A stretch of DNA of 64,000 bases from Candidatus Paceibacterota bacterium (GCA_035452965.1 DAOTCE010000009.1:1-64000), one strand, 5' to 3'. Counted from the stretch's first letter, positions 48,081 through 56,540 are shown. Program-made: numbers and translations. The notes: a model not told the origin generated them from the letters alone.

Positions 48081-49412
48081 TTAAAACAACGCTCCGTAAA
48101 TCAATCCGGTGATCGTGGCCATGATCACCACCAGCACGACATACACAACGACCTTCTTGGTGCCCATGATGCTGCGGAGCACCAACATGCTGGGGAGCGA
48201 AAGCGCAGGGCCGGCGAGCAGCAGTGCCAGCGCGGGGCCTTTGCCCATGCCGGAGCCCATTAGGCCCTGAAGAATCGGCACCTCCGTCAGCGTGGCGAAA
48301 TACATGAACGCGCCCACAATCGAGGAAACGAAGTTCGCCATGAATGAATTGCCGCCCACCGATTGGCTCACCCACACCGAGGGGATCAACCCTTCCTGGC
48401 CCGGTCGTCCCAGCAGCATTCCGGAGACGAACACGCCGCCGATGAGCAGCGGGAAGATCTGTTTGCCCAGCGTCCACGTCGCGTCCAACCACTCGCGGCC
48501 TTCGCCGGGATTCCTGGCACAGAGCACCGCCAGTCCAGCACAGCCCACGATGAAGGCAATCAGTGGTTCATGGGGGAACGCAAAGCTCAGGATGACTACC
48601 GGCAGCGCCGCAAGCGCCAGTTCTCTCCACTTGAACCCAAACCAGAGTCCCAGCGCCACCCCCAACCCGGCAGCGAATGCCGCCGCCACGGGCCATTTCC
48701 ACGCGAAGATTTCAGCCCAGAGGCCGGTCGTTTCCGCTGGTTTGCTCCAATTCGCGAACACCAGCACGCCCACCATCGAGGCGAAAAACAGCACGTTTTG
48801 CCAAAGCGGACGTTTGACCTCCACTTCGGGCATCTCCGCCGCCGCTTCTGCCTTCGCTTGCTCCTCACGTCGGAAGACCAGATGCATGGCGAATCCGACA
48901 ATTACACTGAACGCCACCGCCCCAATCGCTCGTGCCGTGCCCAGTTCCATGCCGAGAATCCGCGCCGTCATCACGATGGCCAGGACGTTGATGGCTGGGC
49001 CGGAGTAGAGGAACGCCGTCGCGGGTCCGAGACCAGCCCCACGCATCCAGATGCCGCCAAACAGTGGCAGCACGGTGCAGGAGCACACCGCCAGGATCGT
49101 CCCAGACACCGAGGCCACCCCGTAGGCCAGCGCCTTGTTCGCCTTCGGCCCCAGGTAGCGCATGACCGAAGCCTGGTTGACGAAGGCGCTGATTCCCCCC
49201 GCGATGAACAGCGCCGGAATCAGGCAAAGCAGAACGTGCTCCTGTGCATACCACTTGGTCAGTTCCAGCCCTTCCTTGAGCGCGTTGTCGAAACGAGGCA
49301 CGCCCACCGGCAGGAAGAACAGCAAGATAAAGACAGCCGCGAACCCGCCGAGAATCTTGAGTTCCCGGCTCCAGTTCGCATTCCCGACATCGGCTTCACA
49401 CGCGCCATTCAT
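48081..49412 (-). CDS. ArsP/DUF318-type permease
   Basis: A 443-residue membrane protein with about ten hydrophobic segments. The core motif GTILAVCSCTVLPLFGGIWM (with CSC) and TAFLYSGPAINVLAIVMTA mark the permease group DUF318/ArsP, members of which export trivalent organoarsenicals or other metals. A later motif, MYFATLTEVPILQGLMGSGM, matches the second half of the same family. A long cytoplasmic loop lies near residues 185-215. In an island with two ArsM methyltransferases, export of methylated As(III) is a sensible inference. TTAGCTAA lies about 30 bases upstream of its start. Confidence 0.85.
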   Translation of the reverse strand: MNGACEADVGNANWSRELKILGGFAAVFILLFFLPVGVPRFDNALKEGLELTKWYAQEHVLLCLIPALFIAGGISAFVNQASVMRYLGPKANKALAYGVASVSGTILAVCSCTVLPLFGGIWMRGAGLGPATAFLYSGPAINVLAIVMTARILGMELGTARAIGAVAFSVIVGFAMHLVFRREEQAKAEAAAEMPEVEVKRPLWQNVLFFASMVGVLVFANWSKPAETTGLWAEIFAWKWPVAAAFAAGLGVALGLWFGFKWRELALAALPVVILSFAFPHEPLIAFIVGCAGLAVLCARNPGEGREWLDATWTLGKQIFPLLIGGVFVSGMLLGRPGQEGLIPSVWVSQSVGGNSFMANFVSSIVGAFMYFATLTEVPILQGLMGSGMGKGPALALLLAGPALSLPSMLVLRSIMGTKKVVVYVVLVVIMATITGLIYGALF

Positions 49413-49441
49413 GATTCGATAATCCTGCGCTTATTCGACAT

Positions 49442-49449
49442 TTAGCTAA
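49442..49449. promoter_or_regulatory. Candidate ArsR half-operator upstream of permease
   Basis: Perfect 8-bp palindrome TTAGCTAA between arsR (49493) and the permease start (49412). The same half-sites TTAGC/GCTAA occur, with six bases between, in the arsR promoter at 49809-49824. Confidence 0.4.
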
Positions 49450-49492
49450 TCCAGCAAGTCCACACTCAAAAAAAGGGATTCCGCCCGCGTCT

Positions 49493-49795
49493 CTACGCAC
49501 GGGTCTTCTCACGCACCGAAGCCACGCACTGGAAGAAGTTCATGACGCACGGCGTCACCAACCGGTAGAACACTTGAGCACCGCGCTTATCGTCGTCCAC
49601 GATGCCGGCGTGCTTGAGTTGGGACAGATGCCGGGAAACGGTGGGCATTTCCGATCCGACCAATGCGGCCAATTCGCATACGCACCGCTCGCCCCGGGAC
49701 AATTCGTCCAGCATGAGCAGACGACCCGGATGGGCCAACGCCTTGAACACCTGCGCCTGTGCTTTGAACTGCGCGACTGACGGTTTACTTGCCAT
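49493..49795 (-). CDS. arsR: ArsR-family repressor (operon B)
   Basis: A 100-residue winged-helix protein from ATG 49795. HTH: QVFKALAHPGRLLMLDELSR, then ERCVCELAALVGSEMPTVSR and HLSQLKHAGIVDDDKRGAQV. The ERCVCEL cysteines (CxC) on the recognition helix fit a metalloid sensor. Three further residues (Cys in TPCVMNFFQCVAS) could complete a second site. It is the first gene of operon B, 80 bases before the permease. Sequence differs widely from the ArsR at 37174, so the two operons are probably controlled separately. Confidence 0.88.
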   Translation of the reverse strand: MASKPSVAQFKAQAQVFKALAHPGRLLMLDELSRGERCVCELAALVGSEMPTVSRHLSQLKHAGIVDDDKRGAQVFYRLVTPCVMNFFQCVASVREKTRA

Positions 49796-49808
49796 CACGA
49801 GTAGGAAT

Positions 49809-49833
49809 TTAGCAAAGTGGCTAACAGTGTCAA
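49809..49833 (-). promoter_or_regulatory. Promoter and operator of arsR operon B
   Basis: On the minus strand TTGACA (49828-49833) is followed, 17 bases on, by AAATTC as a weak -10. The spacer contains the inverted repeat TTAGC-N6-GCTAA (49809-49824), suited to ArsR binding between the promoter elements. It lies just upstream of the arsR ATG at 49795. Confidence 0.55.
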
Positions 49834-49877
49834 CCCCCAGTTTCTCCCGACTTCCATTGTCGCCCCAATATGCCCGG

Positions 49878-50489
49878 TCAACGACCAGGATCGTGATCCG
49901 CAGGCTTGGCTGAAGTTGGCGGGCGAACAGAAGGGGTGGAGCACTCCGCACAGCCAGTCTGCTCTCGCGGTTCACAACCAATGACTTTGCCGCGCCGGTC
50001 AAACTCGAATTTGCAGCACTCGTCGAGCATCTGCTTCAACTGCGCCCGGCCACGCTGCACGCGTGACTTCGCGCCGGAAAGGGAAATGCCGAGACGCTTT
50101 GCCAGTTGCTGCTGCGTCAAACCGTCAAGCTCGGTCAGAACCACCGCCTCGCGATACAGTTCCGGCAGGCTGTAGATCATCCGGCGGAACGACGCCTTCA
50201 GTTCCTCAATTTCGCCATCGTTCGCATCTGGATCGGCAGGCAGCGTCTCCGGCACTTCGACCGTTTCCTTGTGCGTCCGGTAATGGTCAATGATGGCGTT
50301 GCGGGCAATGAGGTAAATCCAACCTTGAAGCTTCGCCGGGTCTTGGAGTTGCCCCAGCCGCTTCTGAATCTTCACGAAGACATCCTGCCGGATGTCCTCC
50401 GCCGACGCCGGGTCAGACACCCGCGAACGGATGAACTGCCCCAGCTTGTCGGCGAATTCATGCCAGATATGTTCCAGCGTTGCGTTCAT
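49878..50489 (-). CDS. sigZ: ECF RNA polymerase sigma factor, SigZ type
   Basis: A 203-residue sigma factor. Region 2: DIRQDVFVKIQKRLGQLQDP, KLQGWIYLIARNAIIDHYR (the -10 recognition helix). Region 4: LPELYREAVVLTELDGLTQQ, QLAKRLGISLSGAKSRVQRG. After it comes ECCKFEFDRRGKVIGCEPRE, the short Cys-containing tail that defines SigZ-type ECF sigma factors, then an extra tail ending in a Cys-Pro-rich stretch. It lies between arsM and arsR, so it may direct transcription of one of these operons. Its anti-sigma partner is not encoded nearby. Confidence 0.85.
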   Translation of the reverse strand: MNATLEHIWHEFADKLGQFIRSRVSDPASAEDIRQDVFVKIQKRLGQLQDPAKLQGWIYLIARNAIIDHYRTHKETVEVPETLPADPDANDGEIEELKASFRRMIYSLPELYREAVVLTELDGLTQQQLAKRLGISLSGAKSRVQRGRAQLKQMLDECCKFEFDRRGKVIGCEPREQTGCAECSTPSVRPPTSAKPADHDPGR

Positions 50490-50496
50490 CAGTCCG

Positions 50497-51312
50497 TCAA
50501 GGTTTCACGGCTTCGATGCTGGCAGACGCTACATAATCCTCCGCCTTCCGACCCGGAAACCACCCGCCGATAATCTCACGGCTTTCACCTTTGCGCACGA
50601 TCCGAATGTTGATGAATCCAGCCTGATTCAACATGGCTTTGAGGTCATCCACGAGCGAAGCGCCTGCCACACAGCCCGTGTAAAGCTCCCAATCCTTGCG
50701 CAGTTCTTCAGGAATCTGCGCGATGGCGACGATGTCGGAAACCGCGATCCGTCCGCCTGGTTTCAGCACGCGGAACGCCTCACAAAACACGCGCGGCTTG
50801 TCCGGCGAGAGATTGATGACGCAGTTAGAGATAATGACATCCACCGTCGCGTCCGCCACTGGCAGGCTCTCAATCTCGCCGAGCCTGAACTCGACGTTTT
50901 CGTATCCGCCACTGACTTTGTTTTTTCGCGCCTTGCTCACCATTTCCGGTGTCATGTCCACACCGATAACGCGACCCGTCGGGCCAACCGCCCGCGCAGC
51001 AAGGAACGCATCGAAGCCCGCGCCACTGCCCAAATCGAGCAGGGTCTCGCCGGGCTTCAATGCGGCGATTGCTTGAGGGTTGCCACAGCCCAATCCGAGG
51101 TTTGAGCCTTCAGGCACTGCGCCAGTGTCTTCAGCAGAGTAACCCACCCCTTGCGATACAACTGCGGCATCATGGTCAACCATGGCCGTCGTTCCGGAGG
51201 GGCTGCAACACGTCGGCGCACAGCCGCAGCTTCCGCCGTCCTGAGCAATCCGTCCGTAGCGTTCACGAACGGTCTGTTTCACTGTGTCGTTTTCGAATTC
51301 TTGTGTCTTCAT
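50497..51312 (-). CDS. arsM: Arsenite methyltransferase ArsM
   Basis: A 271-residue SAM-dependent methyltransferase. SAM motif DLGSGAGFDAFLAARAVG, substrate cysteines in LGLGCGNPQA, SNCVINLSPDKPRVFCEAFR and TGCVAGASL, as in ArsM. The N-terminus has SCGCAPTCCSPS, a Cys-rich As(III)-trapping segment. It converts arsenite to methylated arsenicals, some volatile. This copy is stand-alone, unlike the triple fusion at 34929, and is the first gene of a short unit with the sigma factor eight bases downstream. It reads away from the 51502 gene, with a 190-base promoter region between. Confidence 0.93.
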   Translation of the reverse strand: MKTQEFENDTVKQTVRERYGRIAQDGGSCGCAPTCCSPSGTTAMVDHDAAVVSQGVGYSAEDTGAVPEGSNLGLGCGNPQAIAALKPGETLLDLGSGAGFDAFLAARAVGPTGRVIGVDMTPEMVSKARKNKVSGGYENVEFRLGEIESLPVADATVDVIISNCVINLSPDKPRVFCEAFRVLKPGGRIAVSDIVAIAQIPEELRKDWELYTGCVAGASLVDDLKAMLNQAGFINIRIVRKGESREIIGGWFPGRKAEDYVASASIEAVKP

Positions 51313-51501
51313 CGTTCTTGATTGTGTTCCGGACTACATGTCTTCGCAGTCCCTTTCAGCATTAAAGACGAACGAATCTGAAAAAGGACGCAGGACTTCT
51401 TGGTCCGTTTGCCAACCGCGTGTTGGAAGTCACGCGGACTGCATGCGCACTTTGTGTGGCTGCTACATCTGCCATCTCGCGCCATGTGCTGAACTGTTGG
51501 T

Positions 51502-51780
51502 GTGAGCACGAGAACGACTGTAGCGTCCGGCGACCAACGCTGGGGCATCTACCACACCGACCGGGAATACGCCCGCTTGATGGGCGATCCGTTGCGGACT
51601 GTTGTTGAAGCGCCCACCAAGCTCGCCGCCAAGGAAGCTGCCGCTCGCCTTGGTTTCAGTGAGCCTTGGGCACATCCCCTCGGTCCGGAGGAAATCCAAC
51701 GCGCGGAATGGTTGCCCAAGCGCCGGCACACCCAGCGTCCCGAACTCACCCGCAAGTCTTCACGCGGAATCCACATCTGA
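51502..51780 (+). CDS. Hypothetical small protein
   Basis: A 92-residue protein from GTG 51502. Pattern: WGIYHTDREYARLMGDPLRT, then APTKLAAKEAAARLGFSEPW and a basic tail RRHTQRPELTRKSSRG. The central part looks like a small helical module that occurs in mobile elements of Verrucomicrobiota. Function unknown; it starts the rightward block that ends with the coupling protein. Confidence 0.5.
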   Translation: MSTRTTVASGDQRWGIYHTDREYARLMGDPLRTVVEAPTKLAAKEAAARLGFSEPWAHPLGPEEIQRAEWLPKRRHTQRPELTRKSSRGIHI

Positions 51781-51782
51781 CT

Positions 51783-52037
51783 ATGCACGCACCGACGACC
51801 GCTCAAATCCGAACCGCCATCCAAGTGCTGAAACGATTCGGCGAACACATCAACCGCAACGCGGCGAATCTAATCGTTGAGCTGCCGGAGACCCGACTCG
51901 GCGCTCACGTGGGAGCGCGGGCGAAGGTGGTGAGCATCGAACAAATCAACCGCATTCAAGCCGTGACCGCGCAATTAGAGCAGTGGCGGACCGAGCTCAG
52001 CCAGCATCAGAGGCAGTGCGTTTCTCATCATGATTAA
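51783..52037 (+). CDS. Hypothetical small protein
   Basis: An 84-residue protein two bases after the previous stop. Pattern: TTAQIRTAIQVLKRFGEHIN, then AKVVSIEQINRIQAVTAQLE, a helical coiled-coil-like protein with a basic/His end. No family recognised. Tight spacing shows co-transcription with the preceding gene. Confidence 0.5.
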   Translation: MHAPTTAQIRTAIQVLKRFGEHINRNAANLIVELPETRLGAHVGARAKVVSIEQINRIQAVTAQLEQWRTELSQHQRQCVSHHD

Positions 52038-52492
52038 GACAGGACAAGCCTTACCCCTTGTTGCCACAAGGATTCTGCGTCCGCGAATGAGTCGCGGTCT
52101 GAGCGCGGAACAACCGCGCAACATCATCGGCTCGCGGCCACGGCAACAGCCTGTCCGTGAACCTAATTTGGCCAAGCACAGGGCGCATCCGCGCGCTGTC
52201 CATGTCCGCGAACAGCCCGCGATTGCGTTCTGTCCACGCCCGCAGACACGGCAAGGAACTGTCCTTGGACAAGGACAAGCAGCGGCTTCCGCTATCCGCG
52301 AACAGGCAGCGGCAGCGGCCAGAACTCAACTGCCGTCACTCCATGACCTCGGTCGGTCAACGTCCTCAACTGCGCCGACGACGAGGACTTTCCATGGCTC
52401 GCACTTGGCAATGGCATGTCCGCGTCAACGCATCCGCGTGTCCGTCTCGCCGCCGAGCGCATTCCCCGTCCACATCCACCACGCTCCCGCGT
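52038..52492. other. Gene-free stretch with repeated TCCGCGAA motifs and a palindrome
   Basis: Frames here are Arg/Gln/Pro-rich without a protein-like pattern. TCCGCGAA recurs at 52080, 52205 and 52295 (the last two extend to TCCGCGAACAG), and GTCCTTG-GA-CAAGGAC is a perfect palindrome at 52261-52276. Its place ahead of a transfer/partition block makes it a candidate oriT- or iteron-like region; nothing decides this. Confidence 0.35.
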
Positions 52493-52915
52493 ATGACCTC
52501 ATTTGATCCAGCCAGTGTCCGGCAGGCGGTCGCTGAGTTTACGCCGCGCCGTCCAGAGAAGTTCCAGGACCTGATCCCGGCCAAGGATGTCATCGCAGAA
52601 CTCCGGCAGAAGCGCGCGTCGTATCGCGCGATTGCCGAACTGCTCACGCAGCATTGCCTGCCGACCAGCAAGACGGCTGTCGCCGTGTTCTGTCATGAGG
52701 TGCTTGGCGAAATCGTTCGTCCGCGACGGCGTCCCGGGCGCAAGCGGTCCGTTGTCCCCGCCGTGTCCAGCCCTGAAGCGGCCCAACAGCATCCACCGGA
52801 CGCGCTCCCGGTCGCAGAACCACCGGCCAATGTCAGCAGCGAGGACTCTCAACAGCCGCGCCCGCGCGGGCCGCGCATTGCCCAGGTGCGGATGCTCAAA
52901 CTCCAGACCACATGA
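52493..52915 (+). CDS. Hypothetical HTH-like protein of mobilisation block
   Basis: A 140-residue protein from ATG 52493. Start chosen because the upstream frame is low-complexity. Residues 25-75 (LIPAKDVIAELRQKRASYRA, IAELLTQHCLPTSKTAVAVF) look like a helix-turn-helix of the type in small plasmid-transfer DNA-binding proteins. The rest is Pro/Arg-rich. The stop overlaps the ATG of the ParA-like gene, so the two are coupled. An accessory role for DNA transfer (TraK-like) is possible. Confidence 0.55.
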   Translation: MTSFDPASVRQAVAEFTPRRPEKFQDLIPAKDVIAELRQKRASYRAIAELLTQHCLPTSKTAVAVFCHEVLGEIVRPRRRPGRKRSVVPAVSSPEAAQQHPPDALPVAEPPANVSSEDSQQPRPRGPRIAQVRMLKLQTT

Positions 52916-53604
52916 AACGACTCGATTTGATCCTCAACGGCAAAGGCGGCGTCGGCAAAAGCTTCTTTGCCGTGAACTTCGTCCAGTTCCTCAAGGACAA
53001 AGGCATGCCGCACGTCGCGATTGACTCCGACAACGAGAACTCGACGTTGAAGCGGTTTCATCCAGACGCACGATTTCTCGACCTGGACAACCGCCGCGAA
53101 CTCGACGGCATCTTTGCCGCGCTGGAGAAATCTCAACTCGTCGTCATGGATTGCCGGGCGGCCTCGACCGACCTGTTCATTGAATACTTTGCCGAGATAG
53201 ACCTGCCAGCCGTTCTCGCGGCGATGGGTGGGCAACTCACGCTCGTCATGCCGGTGAATCACGAGGCCGACAGCGTGGACCAGGTGCAGCGGCTCGCCGA
53301 CCAGTTCGGCAAGCAGTCCGGTTACGTCGTGGTGCGCAACGCCGCACACAGCGACAGCTTCGCGCTGTTTGAATCCTCGGAGGTGCGGGCGCAGCTCAAG
53401 GACAAGCTTGGCGGGCGCGAAATCGCGATGGCCCGTTTGCAGGATTGGCTCGTGGAGATGCTCAATGCTGAGAACGTGACCATCACCGCCGCGGTCAAGC
53501 ACGCTGCGTTCAGCCTCCTTGATCGGCAGCGCCTTCAGACCTGGCAGCGCAAGCTCTACGGCGAAATCGAATCGGTCACGGAACTCCTTTTGCCGACCAA
53601 GTAG
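52912..53604 (+). CDS. ParA/TraL-like P-loop ATPase
   Basis: A 230-residue protein. Deviant Walker A LILNGKGGVGKSFFAVNF and VAIDSDNENSTLKRFHP, SQLVVMDCRAASTDLF as Walker B-like, and VMPVNHEADSVDQVQRLAD. This resembles the MinD/ParA group, especially TraL-type ATPases found with TraK and coupling proteins in mobile elements. It may position or partition the element or assist transfer. Overlaps the preceding gene (ATGA). Confidence 0.75.
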   Translation: MKRLDLILNGKGGVGKSFFAVNFVQFLKDKGMPHVAIDSDNENSTLKRFHPDARFLDLDNRRELDGIFAALEKSQLVVMDCRAASTDLFIEYFAEIDLPAVLAAMGGQLTLVMPVNHEADSVDQVQRLADQFGKQSGYVVVRNAAHSDSFALFESSEVRAQLKDKLGGREIAMARLQDWLVEMLNAENVTITAAVKHAAFSLLDRQRLQTWQRKLYGEIESVTELLLPTK

Positions 53605-53607
53605 CCT

Positions 53608-53970
53608 ATGCCAAACATCGAACCCGACTTTGACGACGACTTCGAGCGGGCGGTTGCCGACTGGCGCGAACGATACCGACTGCGCGAGGACGATGCGGTG
53701 CTGCTGCTGGTCGACCTATTCCGCATCCACCAGCGACATTGGGATGACCTGCGACGGCGCGAATTGCCGTCGTTTGAACTGGTGCGGGCCGACATCGCAA
53801 AGCTCGCGGAAACGACGCGGACATTTCAGGCACAGTCAGCGGCCCTGCTGGACGCCTTGAAGAAGCTGCCCTCGACGCATCTCGCGGCCCGAATCACCCG
53901 GACGGCGGCATTCTTCGCCGCGCTCGCCAGCCTGCTGGCTGGATACCTGATCGGGAGGGCGTGGCCGTGA
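53608..53970 (+). CDS. Small membrane-anchored protein in transfer block
   Basis: A 120-residue protein with an acidic start (EPDFDDDFERAVADW), a helical coiled-coil-like centre (FELVRADIAKLAETTRTFQA, SAALLDALKKL) and one C-terminal membrane segment (AAFFAALASLLAGYLIGRAW). The layout is that of small TraM/TraJ-like helper proteins next to coupling proteins. Its stop overlaps the GTG of the coupling-protein gene. Confidence 0.6.
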   Translation: MPNIEPDFDDDFERAVADWRERYRLREDDAVLLLVDLFRIHQRHWDDLRRRELPSFELVRADIAKLAETTRTFQAQSAALLDALKKLPSTHLAARITRTAAFFAALASLLAGYLIGRAWP

Positions 53971-55448
53971 AACTGGACTTCATGCCAATCAGTCCGATCG
54001 CATTCCCGCCAGACCTCGAAGTGATGTTCCGGCATCCCCAATACCTCCTGCTGGCTGGCGCGATTGGATTGGCACTGGTAGCCGCGTGGCTCTTGTTCGC
54101 ACCGGCGAAGCGGGGATTTGTTGCGCGCCTGGGCGGGTTGACGTGGCGGCGAAATCAGTTTTGCCGTGGCTGGCTCATCACCGGCGACACCGGCTCAGGC
54201 AAAACCAGCTCTGGAATCAACCAACTCGCGCACCAGGTCTTCCAGAACGAGCCAACGTGGGGCGGCCTGTGCATCGACGAAAAGGGGGTCTATTGGGAGA
54301 CGCTCGCTGCTATGGCCCGGCACTACGGGCGCGAGCACGACCTGATTCATCTGCAAATCCGCGCCAACGACGCGGATGGCCAGTGGACGCCGCCGCACCG
54401 CTACAACCTGACCGGCGACCGAAGCATCCCATTCACGACCTACGCCAAGTTCGTTGTGGACACCGCCACCAGCCTCGGCCAGGGCGGCGACAAGGGATTC
54501 TTCAAAAGTCAGGCGCAGACGCACATCGCCCATGCGCTGGAAATGCTGTTCGAGTTGAACCGACCGGTGACCCTGCGTGGCGCGTTCGAGCTTCTGTCCG
54601 ACCGCGAGATGCTGGAGGAAGAAATGGAGAACCTCGAATCGCTGCTGGAAACGCCGCGCCGCGAAGCCGTTTACGCCCACTTCGCCAACCGCTTTCTGAC
54701 GCAACCCGACGAGCAGCTTGGCGGTGTCCGCGAAACCATCGCCAACTATCTCCAATACTTCCTCACCCCCGAAGTGGCCGAAGTGTTTTGCACGGGTGAG
54801 AGCACGTTCCACTTCAACACGATTGACCAGGGCCGAATCATCCTCACCACGATGCCGCAGAAGTTTCAGACCGAGCGCCGTTACGTGAACACGTTCCTGA
54901 AACTGCTCTACTACAACCATGCCCTGCGCCGATTCGACCAAGCCAAGGACGCCCGCGCCAAGAACAACCTGCTCATCCTGTGGGCCGACGAAGCACAGCG
55001 ATTCATGACGGCGAGCGAGGATGGCACGAGCGACTACAATTGCGTTGATGTGATCCGCGAAGCTGGCGCGACGGTGGTCGCCGCCGCCCAGAGCACGACC
55101 TCACTCGTGCCACCGCTTGGCAACGACAAGGCGAAGGTGCTCACGCTGAACCTCCGCAACCGCCTCATCTTCCGCGCCGCCGACGAGGCCGACGCCGTTC
55201 AGGCCGCCGACTTTCTCGGCAAGAAACGCGTCGTCAAACGCTCTTGGGGCTACAGTGCCGGACGGGCAAGCAGCAACTACTCCGAAACCGAGGAACACAA
55301 GATCAAGCCCCACAAGCTCCGCAACCTGCGTGACCACGAGTGCGTCCTCGTCCATTGTGAGCGCGGCTATCGCCGGGTGACTCTCCCACCGCTGGAATCG
55401 GACGGCACAGTTGCAAATTGGTTCTCGCGATGGAGGAGACTCATTTGA
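53967..55448 (+). CDS. Type IV coupling protein (TraD/TraG-like)
   Basis: A 493-residue protein from GTG 53967, which overlaps the previous stop. One N-terminal membrane segment (YLLLAGAIGLALVAAWLLF) precedes a P-loop domain: WLITGDTGSGKTSSGINQL, and Walker B LLILWADEAQRFMTASEDG; then REAGATVVAAAQSTTSLVPP, the coupling-protein 'Q' motif, and NRLIFRAADEADAVQAADFL. It would hand the relaxase-DNA complex to a secretion channel. No VirB4-type or other T4SS genes are present, so the element may depend on a helper. The relaxase lies 24 kb to the left. Confidence 0.85.
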   Translation: MKLDFMPISPIAFPPDLEVMFRHPQYLLLAGAIGLALVAAWLLFAPAKRGFVARLGGLTWRRNQFCRGWLITGDTGSGKTSSGINQLAHQVFQNEPTWGGLCIDEKGVYWETLAAMARHYGREHDLIHLQIRANDADGQWTPPHRYNLTGDRSIPFTTYAKFVVDTATSLGQGGDKGFFKSQAQTHIAHALEMLFELNRPVTLRGAFELLSDREMLEEEMENLESLLETPRREAVYAHFANRFLTQPDEQLGGVRETIANYLQYFLTPEVAEVFCTGESTFHFNTIDQGRIILTTMPQKFQTERRYVNTFLKLLYYNHALRRFDQAKDARAKNNLLILWADEAQRFMTASEDGTSDYNCVDVIREAGATVVAAAQSTTSLVPPLGNDKAKVLTLNLRNRLIFRAADEADAVQAADFLGKKRVVKRSWGYSAGRASSNYSETEEHKIKPHKLRNLRDHECVLVHCERGYRRVTLPPLESDGTVANWFSRWRRLI

Positions 55449-55501
55449 GCCTTGAGGCAATGCCGACCAGAATGGCACTGGCATTCTTCTGAGCGCCAGC
55501 C

Positions 55502-56497
55502 CTAGTAATTCTTCAGCCCTCTGGTCATAGTTGCTTTGATCCTGTCAGTCAGCTCCGGTGGGGAAAGGACATGGGCGTGATCTCCCCAACTCAGAATCCA
55601 CCGTTCAACTTCTTCAAAACCGCCAAGCTCCAGTGACAACTTGAGCCTGCCGCCCTTCATCTCCGTTATGCGTTGGGACGAATGCCAAAGTCGTTCTCGG
55701 ATGAGCCTCGATGCAAAACGGTCAAACAGTATTTCCACCGTTGTTGGCTTGCTTCCTGAGAAGATGCCAAAGCTGTTCTTCAATTCACTTGCCGCCGAAA
55801 AACCCTTGGGTTTCACGAACGTGATCTTCGTCGTGTGAAGGGCCTTCATCCTCCCTGGGACGAACTTCTTGACCGCCTGGGTCTCCACATCCAGGGCGAA
55901 CAAATACCACTGCCCTTCCGCGGACACCAATTCGTAGGGTTGCACTCGACGAGGCTTGAACTTCGTATCTTTCAAACCTTGGTATTCAAAAGTGATCTCA
56001 TGACGCTGCCTGATGGCGATCACCAATTGTTGGAACACGCGAGCGTCAACAGAGTTCACTTCAATGCTCTTGAATGAAATCGCATTCTGAAGCTCGGACC
56101 ATTGAAAGGAAAGCTCCCCACTCAGACCAGCGGTGAACTTCTGGAACGTGTTTCTGAGCGGCTTTTCGAATGGAGTGCCGACGTATTGTTCCAATGCCTT
56201 TTCACCAACGAAGATTGCGAACAATTCCCCTTCCGTCAGCTTGAGCAGCGGAAAGCTGCTGACCTCAGAAGAAAAAAGGTAGCCCCTCCGGTGAACATCG
56301 AACTCGATCGGTAGCTTCATGAAATCCTTCATGAATTCGATGTCCCGGTAGATTGTCTTCTTCGAGACTTCGAGTTCTTTTGCGAGCGTCGGAAGGTTTG
56401 GGAGGTCACCCGAGCGAATTCGCTCAAATATCCTATGGATACGGTGCAGCGTGACGCGATTCAGGTCGCGATCCGTCCGAACACTTTTTTTAGACAT
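55502..56497 (-). CDS. HTH-WYL domain transcriptional regulator
   Basis: A 331-residue protein with an N-terminal HTH (LHRIHRIFERIRSGDLPNLP, LAKELEVSKKTIYRDIEFMK) and a WYL domain (AIRQRHEITFEYQGLKDTKF, RRVQPYELVSAEGQWYLFAL, with the QWYLFALD strand) plus a C-terminal WCX-like part. WYL regulators often govern phage-defence loci, for example BrxR and CapW, and respond to nucleic acid or nucleotide ligands. It reads away from the downstream rightward genes and forms the left border of the defence-like island. No repeats were found that clearly mark its operator nearby, but see the inverted repeat at 57624. Confidence 0.8.
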   Translation of the reverse strand: MSKKSVRTDRDLNRVTLHRIHRIFERIRSGDLPNLPTLAKELEVSKKTIYRDIEFMKDFMKLPIEFDVHRRGYLFSSEVSSFPLLKLTEGELFAIFVGEKALEQYVGTPFEKPLRNTFQKFTAGLSGELSFQWSELQNAISFKSIEVNSVDARVFQQLVIAIRQRHEITFEYQGLKDTKFKPRRVQPYELVSAEGQWYLFALDVETQAVKKFVPGRMKALHTTKITFVKPKGFSAASELKNSFGIFSGSKPTTVEILFDRFASRLIRERLWHSSQRITEMKGGRLKLSLELGGFEEVERWILSWGDHAHVLSPPELTDRIKATMTRGLKNY

Positions 56498-56540
56498 GGC
56501 CCGTAGATGTCCTCCCCTCTCATGTATCGTTGGACCAAAA

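Noticed and set aside
52030..52506. 158-codon frame upstream of the 52493 gene
   Set aside because: Arg/Gln/Pro/Ser-rich, conflicts with the better-supported frame starting at 52493, and covers repeat-like motifs.
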